Positions 1 to 7,947 of a stretch of DNA of 64,000 nt are shown one piece after another. The notes under the pieces are model-generated. The model was not told the DNA's origin and made no database searches. It saw nothing but the letters and a program-made list of their open reading frames with translations. The stretch is from Longispora sp040681875. GTDB lineage: Bacteria > Actinomycetota > Actinomycetes > Mycobacteriales > Micromonosporaceae. The stretch is from the NCBI RefSeq assembly GCF_040681875.1, contig NZ_JBFAZP010000004.1, positions 620,001 to 684,000 of the forward strand, given 5' to 3'. The position numbers and the translations under genes were made by a program. The stretch's first letter is position 1, and every line of letters begins with the position of its first letter.

Positions 1-1179
1 ATGATCAGTCAGCCGGTCGTGTCGGTCCTGGGGCAGTTCATGTCGTGGTCGATGCCGGGCAAGCTCGGCCGGCGCAACTCGGCCCGCAACCCGCGCCGGA
101 CCGCGATCACGTCCGCCGCGCTGATGATCGGCATCGCGCTGGTGATCGGGGTCAGCGTCGTCGCGACGTCCTTCAAGGCCAGCATCACCAAGGCCATCGA
201 CACCGGCCTCCAGGCCGAGCTGATCATCGCCGGCGAGCAGACCGGGCCGATGCCGCCGACGTTCGACCCGTCCGTGCTGGACAAGATCAAGAACACGTCC
301 GGGGTACGCAGCGTCACCGGGATCTACTTCGACGGCGCGAAGATCAACGACAAGGACGGCGGCTTCGTGTACGCCGTCAGCGACGTCAAGGCGCTCGGGG
401 ACATCATGGGGCTGAAGGCGACCTCCGGCTCCGTCGACGCGCTCTCCGGCAACCAGCTCATCCTCGACGAACGCACCGCCAAGGACGCGAACCTCAGCGT
501 GGGCGGGACCGTGAAGGTCCAGACCACGCGCGGTGAGGCGGTCACGTACACGGTCGCGGGGGTCTTCAAGGAGAGCCAGGTCCTGCGCGGGTACGTCCTT
601 CCGCAGGCGGCGGCGGCGAACTTCCTCGCGCCCAATCCGGCGCAGGCGTACGTCCGGCTCGACAGCGGGGCGAGCGTGTCCGCGGCCAAGGACAAGATCG
701 ACACGTACCTGGCGGACAGCCCCGAGGTCACCGTCGCCGACCGTAGCTCCTACGTGAAGCAGCAGACCTCGTTCCTCGACATCCTGCTCGGGATGATCCA
801 GGTCCTGCTGGCCCTGGCGATCATCATCGCGGTCCTGGGCGTGATCAACACCCTGGCGCTGTCGATGATCGAACGCACCCGCGAGCTGGGCCTGCTGCGT
901 GCCGTCGGCATGAGCCGCCCCCAGATCATGGGGATGGTCACGGTCGAGTCGGTGGTGATCTCGCTGTTCGGCACCCTGCTGGGCATCGGGGTCGGCGTGG
1001 GCCTCGGCGCGGCGATCGTCCGGGCGCTCAAGGACGAGGGTCTGAGCACCCTAGCCCTGCCGTGGACCCAGATCGTGGTGTACCTGATCCTCGCGGTCGT
1101 CATCGGCGTCGTCGCCGGCGTGATCCCGGCGATCCGGGCCGCCCGGACCGACGTCCTGCGGGCGATCTCCTACGAGTAG
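1..1179 (+). CDS. FtsX/MacB-type ABC transporter permease, C-terminal half (5' truncated by window)
   Basis: Inner-membrane permease of an ABC transporter of the MacB/FtsX class, which usually exports lipids, peptides or drugs with a separate ATPase. The visible 392 residues match the second half of the roughly 840-residue actinobacterial double-FtsX permease: a membrane segment near residues 37-57 after a Arg-rich cytoplasmic stretch, an extracytoplasmic domain to about residue 255, then three membrane segments at about 260-290, 315-345 and 355-380. The loop ERTRELGLLRAVGMSRPQI is the typical FtsX cytoplasmic motif. The methionine at base 1 is probably internal, so the true start and the ATPase gene should lie left of the window. 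A strong terminator follows the stop codon. Substrate cannot be told from sequence. Confidence 0.85.
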   Translation: MISQPVVSVLGQFMSWSMPGKLGRRNSARNPRRTAITSAALMIGIALVIGVSVVATSFKASITKAIDTGLQAELIIAGEQTGPMPPTFDPSVLDKIKNTSGVRSVTGIYFDGAKINDKDGGFVYAVSDVKALGDIMGLKATSGSVDALSGNQLILDERTAKDANLSVGGTVKVQTTRGEAVTYTVAGVFKESQVLRGYVLPQAAAANFLAPNPAQAYVRLDSGASVSAAKDKIDTYLADSPEVTVADRSSYVKQQTSFLDILLGMIQVLLALAIIIAVLGVINTLALSMIERTRELGLLRAVGMSRPQIMGMVTVESVVISLFGTLLGIGVGVGLGAAIVRALKDEGLSTLALPWTQIVVYLILAVVIGVVAGVIPAIRAARTDVLRAISYE

Positions 1180-1195
1180 CCAGCACAGAACGACG

Positions 1196-1225
1196 AAGGC
1201 CCCCGCCACCACTGGCGGGGGCCTT
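1196..1225 (+). terminator. Intrinsic terminator after the ABC permease
   Basis: Perfect 13-bp inverted repeat (arm AAGGCCCCCGCCA) around a 4-base loop, 17 bases after the permease stop. There is no long T tract, which is usual for terminators in GC-rich actinobacteria. Confidence 0.8.
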
Positions 1226-1315
1226 CTCCGTCCGTTGCCGCGCGGCCGGTCCACTGTGCCGCCCGACGTGCGGCGGGGCGGCGGCGGCGTACCCGTCGTG
1301 GGTATCTTTCGGGTC

Positions 1316-2014
1316 ATGAGACTCACCGTCGTGGGCTGCGCGGGCTCGACCACCGGCCCGGACTCGGCCTGCTCCAGCTACCTGGTCGAGGAGGACGGCC
1401 ACCGGCTGCTGCTCGACCTCGGGGCGGGCGCGTCCGGCCCGCTCCAGCGCTACGCGGACCCCCTCGACATCGGCACCCTGATCCTGTCCCACGGCCACTC
1501 CGACCACTGGGGCGACACGACCCAGCTCGGTTACCACCGGGCCCGGGCCGGCCGGCCGGTCGCCGTGATCGGGCCGTCGGACATGCACGAGGTGCTGACG
1601 ACGAACCCGGACACGTTCGACACCACGGTCGCGACGGCCGGCGACCGGCGGATCGGCCCGTTCGCGGTCCGGCTGGGGCGGGTCCGGCACGGGGACGTCG
1701 AGTGCTGGGGCACCCGGATCGGCGACGCGCTGTGCTACACGGCCGACACGGAGCCGTGTCCGGAGGTCGAGGAGCTGGCGGCCGGCTGCCGGGTGCTGCT
1801 CGCGGGGGCGTCCGGGCTCGACGCGGACGGTCCGTTGCGCGGGCACCTCACGGCGGGTGACGCGGCACGGCTGGCGGCCCGGTCGGGCGCGCGGCTGCTG
1901 GTGCTCACCCACCTGCGCGCGTGGCAGGACCCGCTGGCGCTGCTGGACGAGGCCGCGGCGATCGCCGGGTGCCAGGTCGTGCTGGCCACTCCGGGCCTGC
2001 GGATCGCCCTCTAG
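1316..2014 (+). CDS. MBL-fold metallo-hydrolase
   Basis: Cytosolic metallo-beta-lactamase-fold hydrolase of 232 residues. The di-zinc motif HGHSDH is at residues 59-64, preceded by the usual N-terminal strand MRLTVVGCAGS and the LLLDLGAGASG turn. Later metal-ligand positions are plausible in YTADTEP (about 142-148) and THLR near the C terminus. Members of this group include phosphodiesterases and RNase Z-like enzymes; the substrate here is not known. The ATG at 1316 is chosen because the conserved fold starts there and a -10-like TATCTT lies at 1303-1308, suggesting a leaderless transcript; an in-frame ATG at 1235 would add 27 low-complexity residues. It converges on the HAD gene with a 25-base gap. 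Confidence 0.8.
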   Translation: MRLTVVGCAGSTTGPDSACSSYLVEEDGHRLLLDLGAGASGPLQRYADPLDIGTLILSHGHSDHWGDTTQLGYHRARAGRPVAVIGPSDMHEVLTTNPDTFDTTVATAGDRRIGPFAVRLGRVRHGDVECWGTRIGDALCYTADTEPCPEVEELAAGCRVLLAGASGLDADGPLRGHLTAGDAARLAARSGARLLVLTHLRAWQDPLALLDEAAAIAGCQVVLATPGLRIAL

Positions 2015-2039
2015 CAACCGTCAGAGGGGTACGGGCCGG

Positions 2040-2684
2040 TCAGACGAGCGCGCGCAGGTACGCCGGGTCCACGCCGACCAGGCTGTCCGCCACGGTCGCG
2101 CCGAGCCCGGCCAGGGGCACCTCGCACGGCACGGCGAGCACCGCACACCCGGCCCCGACGGCGCTGGCCACCCCGGTCGGGGAGTCCTCGACCGCCACGC
2201 ACCGGGCGGGGTCGACGCCGAGCAGGGCGGCGGCGCGGACGTACGGGGCCGGGTCGGGCTTGGTGGCCGGAACCTCGTCGCCGCAGACCACGACGTCGAA
2301 GTTGTCCCGGCCGAGGGTGTCCAGGCACACCTCCACGAGGTGCCGGCGGGTGGCGGTGACCAGGGCCAGGGGCACGCCCTCGGCGCGCAGGGCGGCGATC
2401 AGCTCGGCGGCGCCGGGCCGCCACGGCACCCCGGCGGAGAAGAGTTCGACCATCCGGCTCTCCAGCCAGTCGGTGCTGTACCCGTGGTCGAGCTCGGGGC
2501 GGCCGATGTCGGCGTGCAGGATGTCCATCGAGTCGGCCATGCTCGCCCCGACCATCGCGGTCCGGGCGGCGGGGGACATCGTGCCGCCGTGGTGGGCGGC
2601 GAGGTCGTGCAGCGCCACCTCCCACACCTTCTCGCTGTCGAGGAGGGTGCCGTCCATGTCGAGGAGTACCGCCGCGAGAGTCAC
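2040..2684 (-). CDS. HAD-superfamily phosphatase (beta-phosphoglucomutase-like)
   Basis: Cytosolic haloacid-dehalogenase-fold phosphatase of 214 residues, of the subfamily IA group that includes beta-phosphoglucomutase and sugar-phosphate phosphatases. Motif I is LLDMDGTLLDSE at the N terminus (nucleophile Asp in DMDGT), motif II is LALVTATRR, the motif III lysine is in ATKPDPAPY, and motif IV is AVEDSPTGV. GTG at 2684 is preferred because motif I must start within about ten residues; longer ORF extensions run through the divergent SMR gene and are rejected. It is divergent from the SMR gene, with 42 bases between them. The substrate is unknown, though a sugar phosphate is likely from family knowledge. 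Confidence 0.85.
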   Translation of the reverse strand: MTLAAVLLDMDGTLLDSEKVWEVALHDLAAHHGGTMSPAARTAMVGASMADSMDILHADIGRPELDHGYSTDWLESRMVELFSAGVPWRPGAAELIAALRAEGVPLALVTATRRHLVEVCLDTLGRDNFDVVVCGDEVPATKPDPAPYVRAAALLGVDPARCVAVEDSPTGVASAVGAGCAVLAVPCEVPLAGLGATVADSLVGVDPAYLRALV

Positions 2685-2726
2685 CAGTTGATCGTGCCAG
2701 CCGACCGCGACGTAGGGTGAGCGCTT

Positions 2727-3050
2727 ATGGCGTACATCATGTTGGCCCTGGCCATCGGCTGCGAGATCGGCGCGACGACGGCTCTGAAGTACTCCGAGGG
2801 CTTCAGTCGCCTGTTCCCCACCGGCCTGTCCATGGTCCTGTATCTGATCTCCTTCTTCTTCCTGTCGATGGCGCTGAAGGGCATGCCGGTCTCGACGGCG
2901 TACGCGATCTGGTCGGGGGTCGGCACCGCCGTGATCGCCGCGATCGGGTTCACGTTCATGGGCGAGGAGGTCTCGCTGGTGAAGATCGGCGGGATCGCGT
3001 TGATCATCGGGGGCGTGGTGCTGCTGAACCTGGGCGGGGCGGCGCACTAG
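2727..3050 (+). CDS. Small multidrug resistance (SMR) family transporter
   Basis: Four-helix inner-membrane transporter of 107 residues, the normal SMR length. It works as an antiparallel dimer exchanging cationic compounds for protons. The essential membrane glutamate is Glu13 in AIGCEIGATTALK, and the family signature YAIWSGVGTA follows in helix 3. The N-terminal half resembles the EmrE/QacE (multidrug) type more than the guanidinium exporter type, but this split is hard to make by eye. A GGGTGAG ribosome site lies just upstream of ATG 2727. The gap to the divergent HAD gene is too short to hold a guanidine riboswitch. Confidence 0.9.
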   Translation: MAYIMLALAIGCEIGATTALKYSEGFSRLFPTGLSMVLYLISFFFLSMALKGMPVSTAYAIWSGVGTAVIAAIGFTFMGEEVSLVKIGGIALIIGGVVLLNLGGAAH

Positions 3051-3093
3051 CGGGGCTTCACAGTACCCAGGAAAAGGTGTTAAATCGCTGATA

Positions 3094-3122
3094 ACGGGTG
3101 CCCGCCCTGACGGGTTACCCGT
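3094..3122 (+). terminator. Hairpin downstream of the SMR gene
   Basis: Stem ACGGGT...ACCCGT with an inner CCCG/CGGG pair and a small asymmetric bulge, about 45 bases after the SMR stop. A weak terminator or a leader structure for the next gene; the AT-richer sequence just before it also makes this a likely promoter region. Confidence 0.4.
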
Positions 3123-3186
3123 GGGTACTGAAATTCCAGGGCGACGTGCGATCTTCCCTACAGGGGTCGAGGGAGACCAGTCTCGT

Positions 3187-3208
3187 GTTCATCACCCGTC
3201 CATCCGGC
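3187..3208 (+). promoter_or_regulatory. Possible PHO box (two 11-bp direct-repeat units)
   Basis: GTTCATCACCC followed directly by GTCCATCCGGC, loosely fitting the 11-bp repeat units bound by PhoP in streptomycetes (consensus near GTTCACC...). The second unit is poor. It sits about 75-95 bases before a secreted phosphoesterase gene, where phosphate control would make sense. This is a tentative match by eye. Confidence 0.25.
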
Positions 3209-3281
3209 ATGGTGCGGTCGGCAACCCTCCGCCAGCAGCATGACGCGGATCGGTGAACAACTCACCCCCTCAGGAGTACAC

Positions 3282-4661
3282 ATGTTCAGGAGACAGGTGG
3301 CCGTCGTGGCCTCCGTCGTCGCCGCCCTGGCGACCGTGGGCGCGGGCGTCGCCGTGGCCGCCCAGCAGCAGCCCTCGGCCGGTGCCGCCGCCGCTGTCGC
3401 GGCGGTACCGCGCCCCGACCACGTCGTCGTCGTGCTGTTCGAGAACACCGACTACGCGGACGTCATCGGCAACACCACCGACGCGCCCTACTTCAACTCC
3501 CTCGCCGGTCAGGGCGCGAGCTTCACCCAGTCGTTCGGGGTCACCCACCCCAGCCAGGGCAACTACATCGCCCTGTTCTCCGGCTCCCAGCAGGGCGTCA
3601 CCGACGACAGCTGCCCCAAGAACTTCACCAACAAGGGCAACCTGGGCAGCCAGCTGATCGGGGCCGGGTTCACCTTCAAGGGGTACTCGGAGGGCATGCC
3701 CTCCGACGGGTACACCAGCTGCTCCAGCGGGAAGTACGTGCGCAAGCACAACCCCTGGGTCAACTTCGACAACGTGCCCGCCGCGAGCAACCTGCGGTAC
3801 AGCCAGTTCCCCACCGACTACACCAAGCTCCCCACGGTGTCGTTCGTGGTGCCGGACATGTGCAACGACATGCACGACTGCTCCACGAAGACCGGGGACA
3901 CCTGGCTGAAGAACAACCTCGACGCGTACGCGCAGTGGGCCAAGACGCACAACAGCCTGCTGATCGCCACGTTCGACGAGGACAACTTCGGCTCCGTGAA
4001 CCAGATCGCCACGGTCATGGTCGGGGAGAAGGTCCGCCCCGGGCAGTACTCGCAGCAGATCAACCACTACAACGTGCTCCGGACCCTCGAGGACGCCTAC
4101 GGGCTGCCCGCGCTGGGCAGCGCCGCGTCGGCCACCCCGATCACGGACATCTGGACCACGTCCACCCCGCAGCCGACCCCGACCGGGCCCAGCCCGACCG
4201 TCGCGCCGACCACCGCGCCGCCCGCCGGCGGGGTGACCAACCCCGGCTTCGAGTTCGGCACGTTCACCGGCTGGACTAGGACCGGGACGACCGCGATCGC
4301 CACGGTGCCGCACTCCGGCGCGTACAGCGGGGCGGCCGGGTCCACCAGCCCGACCGACGGGGACTCGACCCTCACCCAGACGTTCACCGCCCCGGCCGGC
4401 AAGACCAAGCTGACCATCTGGTGGAAGGGCGACTGCCGGGACTCCGTGAAGTACGCCTGGGCGACGATCGTCGTCAAGCACAACACCTCGGGGAGTACCG
4501 CGACCCCGCTGGCGAAGACGTGCGTGGCCAACGGCGCGTGGAAGTCGGTGACCGACACGATCACGCCGGGGCACTCCTACACGGTCCAGCTGACCAACCA
4601 CGACGACAACTACGCGGGTGACCCCAGCATCACCTGGTTCGACGACATCACGCTGAGCTGA
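3282..4661 (+). CDS. Secreted phosphoesterase (acid phosphatase/phospholipase C type) with C-terminal beta-sandwich module
   Basis: Exported 459-residue phosphoesterase. A Sec signal peptide occupies residues 1 to about 29 (MFRRQ then an Ala/Val core ending AVAA). The catalytic domain of the phosphoesterase family (PF04185-like) runs from about 45 to 290 with VVVLFENTDYADVIGN and THPSQGNYIALFSG as the metal/nucleophile regions and ATFDEDN further on. A Pro/Thr linker (about 300-320) leads to a C-terminal beta-sandwich domain resembling carbohydrate-binding or DUF642-like modules (starting NPGFEFGTFTGW). ATG 3282 has an AGGAGT site 5 bases upstream; the earlier in-frame ATG at 3240 has none. 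GTG of the next gene starts one base after the stop, so it heads an operon with the MFS and propeller proteins. Confidence 0.85.
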   Translation: MFRRQVAVVASVVAALATVGAGVAVAAQQQPSAGAAAAVAAVPRPDHVVVVLFENTDYADVIGNTTDAPYFNSLAGQGASFTQSFGVTHPSQGNYIALFSGSQQGVTDDSCPKNFTNKGNLGSQLIGAGFTFKGYSEGMPSDGYTSCSSGKYVRKHNPWVNFDNVPAASNLRYSQFPTDYTKLPTVSFVVPDMCNDMHDCSTKTGDTWLKNNLDAYAQWAKTHNSLLIATFDEDNFGSVNQIATVMVGEKVRPGQYSQQINHYNVLRTLEDAYGLPALGSAASATPITDIWTTSTPQPTPTGPSPTVAPTTAPPAGGVTNPGFEFGTFTGWTRTGTTAIATVPHSGAYSGAAGSTSPTDGDSTLTQTFTAPAGKTKLTIWWKGDCRDSVKYAWATIVVKHNTSGSTATPLAKTCVANGAWKSVTDTITPGHSYTVQLTNHDDNYAGDPSITWFDDITLS

Positions 4662-4662
4662 C

Positions 4663-5886
4663 GTGTACCTGTCCACCGTGCGACCCGGGGCGTCCGTGGA
4701 GGGCGCCCCGGCCCGCAGGTTCGTCACCGGCAACGTGCTGGCTCTCGGGCTGGTCAGCCTGGTCACGGACATCTCAGCGGAGATGGTGACAGCGGTACTG
4801 CCCGCGTACCTGGTGCTCGGCCTGCACCTGTCCATCGCGCAGTACGGGGTCGTCGACGGCCTCTACACCGGCGCGACCGCGCTCACCCGGCTCGCGGGCG
4901 GCTACGTCGCCGACCGGTTCCGGCTGCGCAAACTCGTCGCCGGCCTCGGCTACGGCCTGTCGGCGGTCGCGAAACTCGGCCTGCTGGCGGCCGGCGCGGC
5001 CCCCGGCGCGATCGGGGCCGTGATCGCCGTCGACCGGACCGGCAAGGGCCTGCGCACCGCGCCCCGCGACGCCCTGATCACGCTGTCCTCCCCCGCCGAC
5101 GGGCTCGGCCGGGCGTTCGGCGTGCACCGGACCCTCGACAGTCTCGGCGCGTTCGCCGGCCCGCTGGTCGCGCTGGCGGTGCTGGCCCTGGCCGGCTCCG
5201 GGCAGTCCTACGACGCGGTGTTCGTGGCCAGCTTCTGCGCCGCCGTCCTCGGCGTCCTGCTGCTCGTGCTGTTCGTCCGGGACCGCCGCGACGAACTGCC
5301 GCCGGTCCGGGCGTCGCTGCCCCGGGCGTTCGGGCTGCTCCGGCAGGCGCGGTTCCGGTCGTTGTGCGTGGCGGCGGTGCTGCTGGGCGTGACCACGGTC
5401 GGCGACGGCTTCGTCTACCTCATCCTCCAGCGGCGCGACGACCTGCCGATCTGGACGTTCCCGCTGCTCGCGGTCGGGGCGAACCTGGCGTACCTGGTGC
5501 TGGCCACGCCGCTGGGCTGGCTCGCCGACCGGATCGGCCGCTGGCCCGTGGTCCTCGGCGGCTACGGCGCGCTGCTCGCCGTCTACCTCCTGCTCGCCTC
5601 CGGACACGGCCCGCTGCCCCTGATCCTCGGGCTCTACGGCCTGTTCTACGCGGCCACCGACGGGGTGCTGATGGCCCTCGCCGGCCCGCTGCTGCCCGCC
5701 GAACTGCGCACCAGCGGGTTCGCGCTCGTGCAGTCCGGGCAGGCGCTGGCCTACCTGGTGTCCTCCGTGCTGTTCGGCCTCGCCTGGCAGAACTGGGGCG
5801 TGCCCGTCGCGTGCCTGGTCGCGGCCGGGGCGGTGGCCGTGGCCCTCCCGGTGTCCGGGCTCCTCCTCAAGGGACGTACCCCATGA
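4663..5886 (+). CDS. MFS transporter
   Basis: Twelve-helix inner-membrane transporter of 407 residues with the MFS loop motifs GGYVADRFRLRKLV (about 78-91) and LGWLADRIGRWPVV (about 285-298). The early stretch VTDISAEMVTAVLPAYL and DRTGKGLRTAPRDALI resemble a family of actinobacterial MFS proteins related to sugar-phosphate or drug exporters. GTG at 4663 follows the phosphoesterase stop by one base and its 3' end overlaps the next gene by ATGA, so all three genes are probably translated in a coupled manner. Substrate unknown; a phosphate ester or the product of the secreted enzyme would fit the context, as inference. Confidence 0.8.
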   Translation: MYLSTVRPGASVEGAPARRFVTGNVLALGLVSLVTDISAEMVTAVLPAYLVLGLHLSIAQYGVVDGLYTGATALTRLAGGYVADRFRLRKLVAGLGYGLSAVAKLGLLAAGAAPGAIGAVIAVDRTGKGLRTAPRDALITLSSPADGLGRAFGVHRTLDSLGAFAGPLVALAVLALAGSGQSYDAVFVASFCAAVLGVLLLVLFVRDRRDELPPVRASLPRAFGLLRQARFRSLCVAAVLLGVTTVGDGFVYLILQRRDDLPIWTFPLLAVGANLAYLVLATPLGWLADRIGRWPVVLGGYGALLAVYLLLASGHGPLPLILGLYGLFYAATDGVLMALAGPLLPAELRTSGFALVQSGQALAYLVSSVLFGLAWQNWGVPVACLVAAGAVAVALPVSGLLLKGRTP

Positions 5887-6785
5887 AGTGGCGCATCCTC
5901 GTCGCGCTCACCGCCACCGTCGTGCTCGCGGGCGCCGCCCTCGGCTACGTGTGGTTCACCCGGCCTGCCCCCGCCACCGCCGCGACCGTGTCCCTGGCCG
6001 GGCCGGGCCTGCTCGTCCGGTCCGCCGACGGGGTACTGGCCGTGGTCGGCCCCGACGGCTCCCGGCGCGCGTCGGCCCTGCACTGCGCCCGGGTGTACGC
6101 CGCGCACGGCACCGGGGTGTGCCTGCGCGAGGACCTGGGCTCGTACACGGTGACGATCCTCGACGCCGACCTGAGCGTGACCCGGAGCCTGCCGCTGAAT
6201 GGGCTGCCGAACCGGGCCCGGGTGTCCGGCAGCGGCCGGATGGCGTCGTGGACGACGTTCGTGACCGGGGACTCCTACAACGGCGGGCAGTTCGCGACCC
6301 GGTCCGGCATCCTCGACACCGTCACCGGGACGCTCGCCGGGAACCTGGAGAACTTCACGGTGGGGGGCGCCAAGCCCAACCTGGACGCCAACTTCTGGGG
6401 CATCACCTTCGCCGCCGACGACAACACGTTCTACGCGACGATGTCCACGGACGGGCACCGGTACCTGATGAAGGGCGACTTCGCGGCCCGGGCCATGCAG
6501 CGGGTCAAGGAGAACGTGGAGTGCCCGTCGCTGTCGCCGGACGGCACCCGGGTCGCGTACAAGCGGATGCTGCCCGACCGGACCTGGCGGCTGACCGTCC
6601 TGGACCTGGCCAGCCTCGCCGAGACCCCGCTCGCGGAGACCCGCAGCGTGGACGACCAGGCGGCGTGGCTGGACGCCTCGACGGTCGGGTACGGCGTCGA
6701 CAAGGGCGTCTGGTCCGTGCCCGCCGACGGCTCCGGGGCGCCCCGCCTCGTCGCCGCCGACGCGGGGTCCCCGGCCGCCCTCTAG
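5883..6785 (+). CDS. TolB-like beta-propeller protein, membrane anchored
   Basis: 300-residue protein with an N-terminal signal or anchor helix (about residues 5-27, KWRILVALTATVVLAGAALGYVWF) and an extracytoplasmic domain made of TolB/WD40-like repeats, including SLSPDGTRVAYKRM and TFAADDNTFYATMS. Such proteins are usually binding scaffolds rather than enzymes. It is the last gene of the phosphoesterase-MFS operon (ATGA overlap with the MFS). Its TAG stop shares the palindrome CTAG with the stop of the convergent GNAT gene, so the two genes overlap by 4 bases and no terminator can fit between them. Confidence 0.7.
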   Translation: MKWRILVALTATVVLAGAALGYVWFTRPAPATAATVSLAGPGLLVRSADGVLAVVGPDGSRRASALHCARVYAAHGTGVCLREDLGSYTVTILDADLSVTRSLPLNGLPNRARVSGSGRMASWTTFVTGDSYNGGQFATRSGILDTVTGTLAGNLENFTVGGAKPNLDANFWGITFAADDNTFYATMSTDGHRYLMKGDFAARAMQRVKENVECPSLSPDGTRVAYKRMLPDRTWRLTVLDLASLAETPLAETRSVDDQAAWLDASTVGYGVDKGVWSVPADGSGAPRLVAADAGSPAAL

Positions 6786-7792
6786 AGCTCCTGCTGCCAG
6801 TACGCCCAGGTGTCGACCGCCCGGAACCCGATCCGCTCGTTGATCGCGATCATGTGGCCGTTCTCGGCGGCGTTCCAGGTGTCCACCGCGCGCAGCTCCG
6901 GCACCGCCGACCGGGCGAACCGGAGGTTCTCCAGCTTCGCCACGGTGCCCAGCCGCCGGCCGCGGTGGTCGGGGTCGGCGATCGTGTTGTCCTGCCAGCC
7001 GTGCCAGTCGTTGCCGCCGTCGAGGGACAGCGCCGAGTACGCGGCGAGCCGGCCGGTCGCGGTGTGCACCAGACCCACGCCGAACGCCCGGCAGCCGCGC
7101 GCGACGCCCGCCGCCTCCCGGGCGCGGATCCGGTCCGTGTCGTACCTCGACGGCTCCAGCACGAGGTCCCCGGTCGGCGCGTCGTCGTTGAGCCGGCCGT
7201 CGAGGTAGGCGATCCCCGCCACGACCGCGTCCGGGGCCGCCTCCCGCCAGGTGACCAGCTCGTAGCCGGCGGCGTGCGACCAGGACTCGGCGAGCAGCGC
7301 GTCGAGGTCGCCGGCGGTGTCGGGGGTCCACCGGCGGCGGACCTCGTCCAGTGCCCGGCGCGCGCCCACCGCGCGGGCGAAGTGGCTGCCCGGGCCGTAC
7401 GTGGCCTCGGTGCCGCCCGGGCCGGTGTCCGCGCCGCCGCCGCCGATCCGCCGGCAGCCGTTCGCGGCGGCGCGTTCGAGGGCCTTCGCGTGCAGGGCGC
7501 GGCCGACGCCCCGGCGGCGCTCGGCGGGGTGCACGCCGAGCAGTACCCGGCAGTTGTCGAGGTTGTCGATCGTGTTGAGTTCGACGTCCAGGTAGCCGAC
7601 CGGGCGGCCGTCGTCGACCGCCAGCCAGTGCTCCACGCGCTGGCCGGGCCACGGATGGCGGAGTTCCGCGTCGAGGTCGGCCAGGGTCTGTTCGGGGAAG
7701 TCCGGGATGTCGTGGGCGAGGATGTCGCGGCCGAGGGCGTGCCGGGCGGCGACGGCGGCGGGATCGGTCGGGTCGAGCGCGAGGATGTCCAT
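6782..7792 (-). CDS. Tandem GNAT-family N-acetyltransferase
   Basis: Cytosolic 336-residue protein with two GNAT folds. The acetyl-CoA loop of the first is LGVHPAERRRGVGRALHAKAL (near 87-107) and of the second DPDHRGRRLGTVAKLENL (near 275-292); the C-terminal stretch AENGHMIAINERIGF is the usual GNAT beta6-alpha4 end. Double-domain GNATs of this kind in actinomycetes include mycothiol synthase and many uncharacterised enzymes, and the sequence is closer to the uncharacterised ones. ATG 7792 is chosen because MDILALDP begins the first fold; upstream ORF extension runs into the divergent promoter region. Acceptor unknown. Confidence 0.8.
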   Translation of the reverse strand: MDILALDPTDPAAVAARHALGRDILAHDIPDFPEQTLADLDAELRHPWPGQRVEHWLAVDDGRPVGYLDVELNTIDNLDNCRVLLGVHPAERRRGVGRALHAKALERAAANGCRRIGGGGADTGPGGTEATYGPGSHFARAVGARRALDEVRRRWTPDTAGDLDALLAESWSHAAGYELVTWREAAPDAVVAGIAYLDGRLNDDAPTGDLVLEPSRYDTDRIRAREAAGVARGCRAFGVGLVHTATGRLAAYSALSLDGGNDWHGWQDNTIADPDHRGRRLGTVAKLENLRFARSAVPELRAVDTWNAAENGHMIAINERIGFRAVDTWAYWQQEL

Positions 7793-7934
7793 GGCGTCAG
7801 GGTGGTCCGCGCGCGGCCGGGCCGCGACCGAATTCCGGCGCGGCCCAGGGACCGGCGCGGCACGGCCGGAGCACTGCGGGTCCGGATGCGGGAGCCGGCT
7901 TCGCGGGCCGGCCACCCCGGCCCCGGTACCCCTC

Positions 7935-7940
7935 TAGACT
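7935..7940 (+). promoter_or_regulatory. -10 box for a leaderless transcript
   Basis: TAGACT ends 7 bases before the GTG at 7948, the spacing expected when transcription starts at the first codon. No good -35 is visible. There is no ribosome site before the GTG, consistent with a leaderless mRNA. Confidence 0.55.
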
Positions 7941-7947
7941 GGTCTGT

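Noticed and set aside
2685..2726. Guanidine riboswitch before the SMR gene
   Set aside because: Only 42 bases separate the divergent starts, too short for any known class, and no conserved ACGA/GGGG core is seen.
3270..4835. 521-codon minus-strand frame opposite the phosphoesterase
   Set aside because: Antisense shadow with Val/Gly/Arg bias; the plus-strand gene has signal peptide, motifs and ribosome site.
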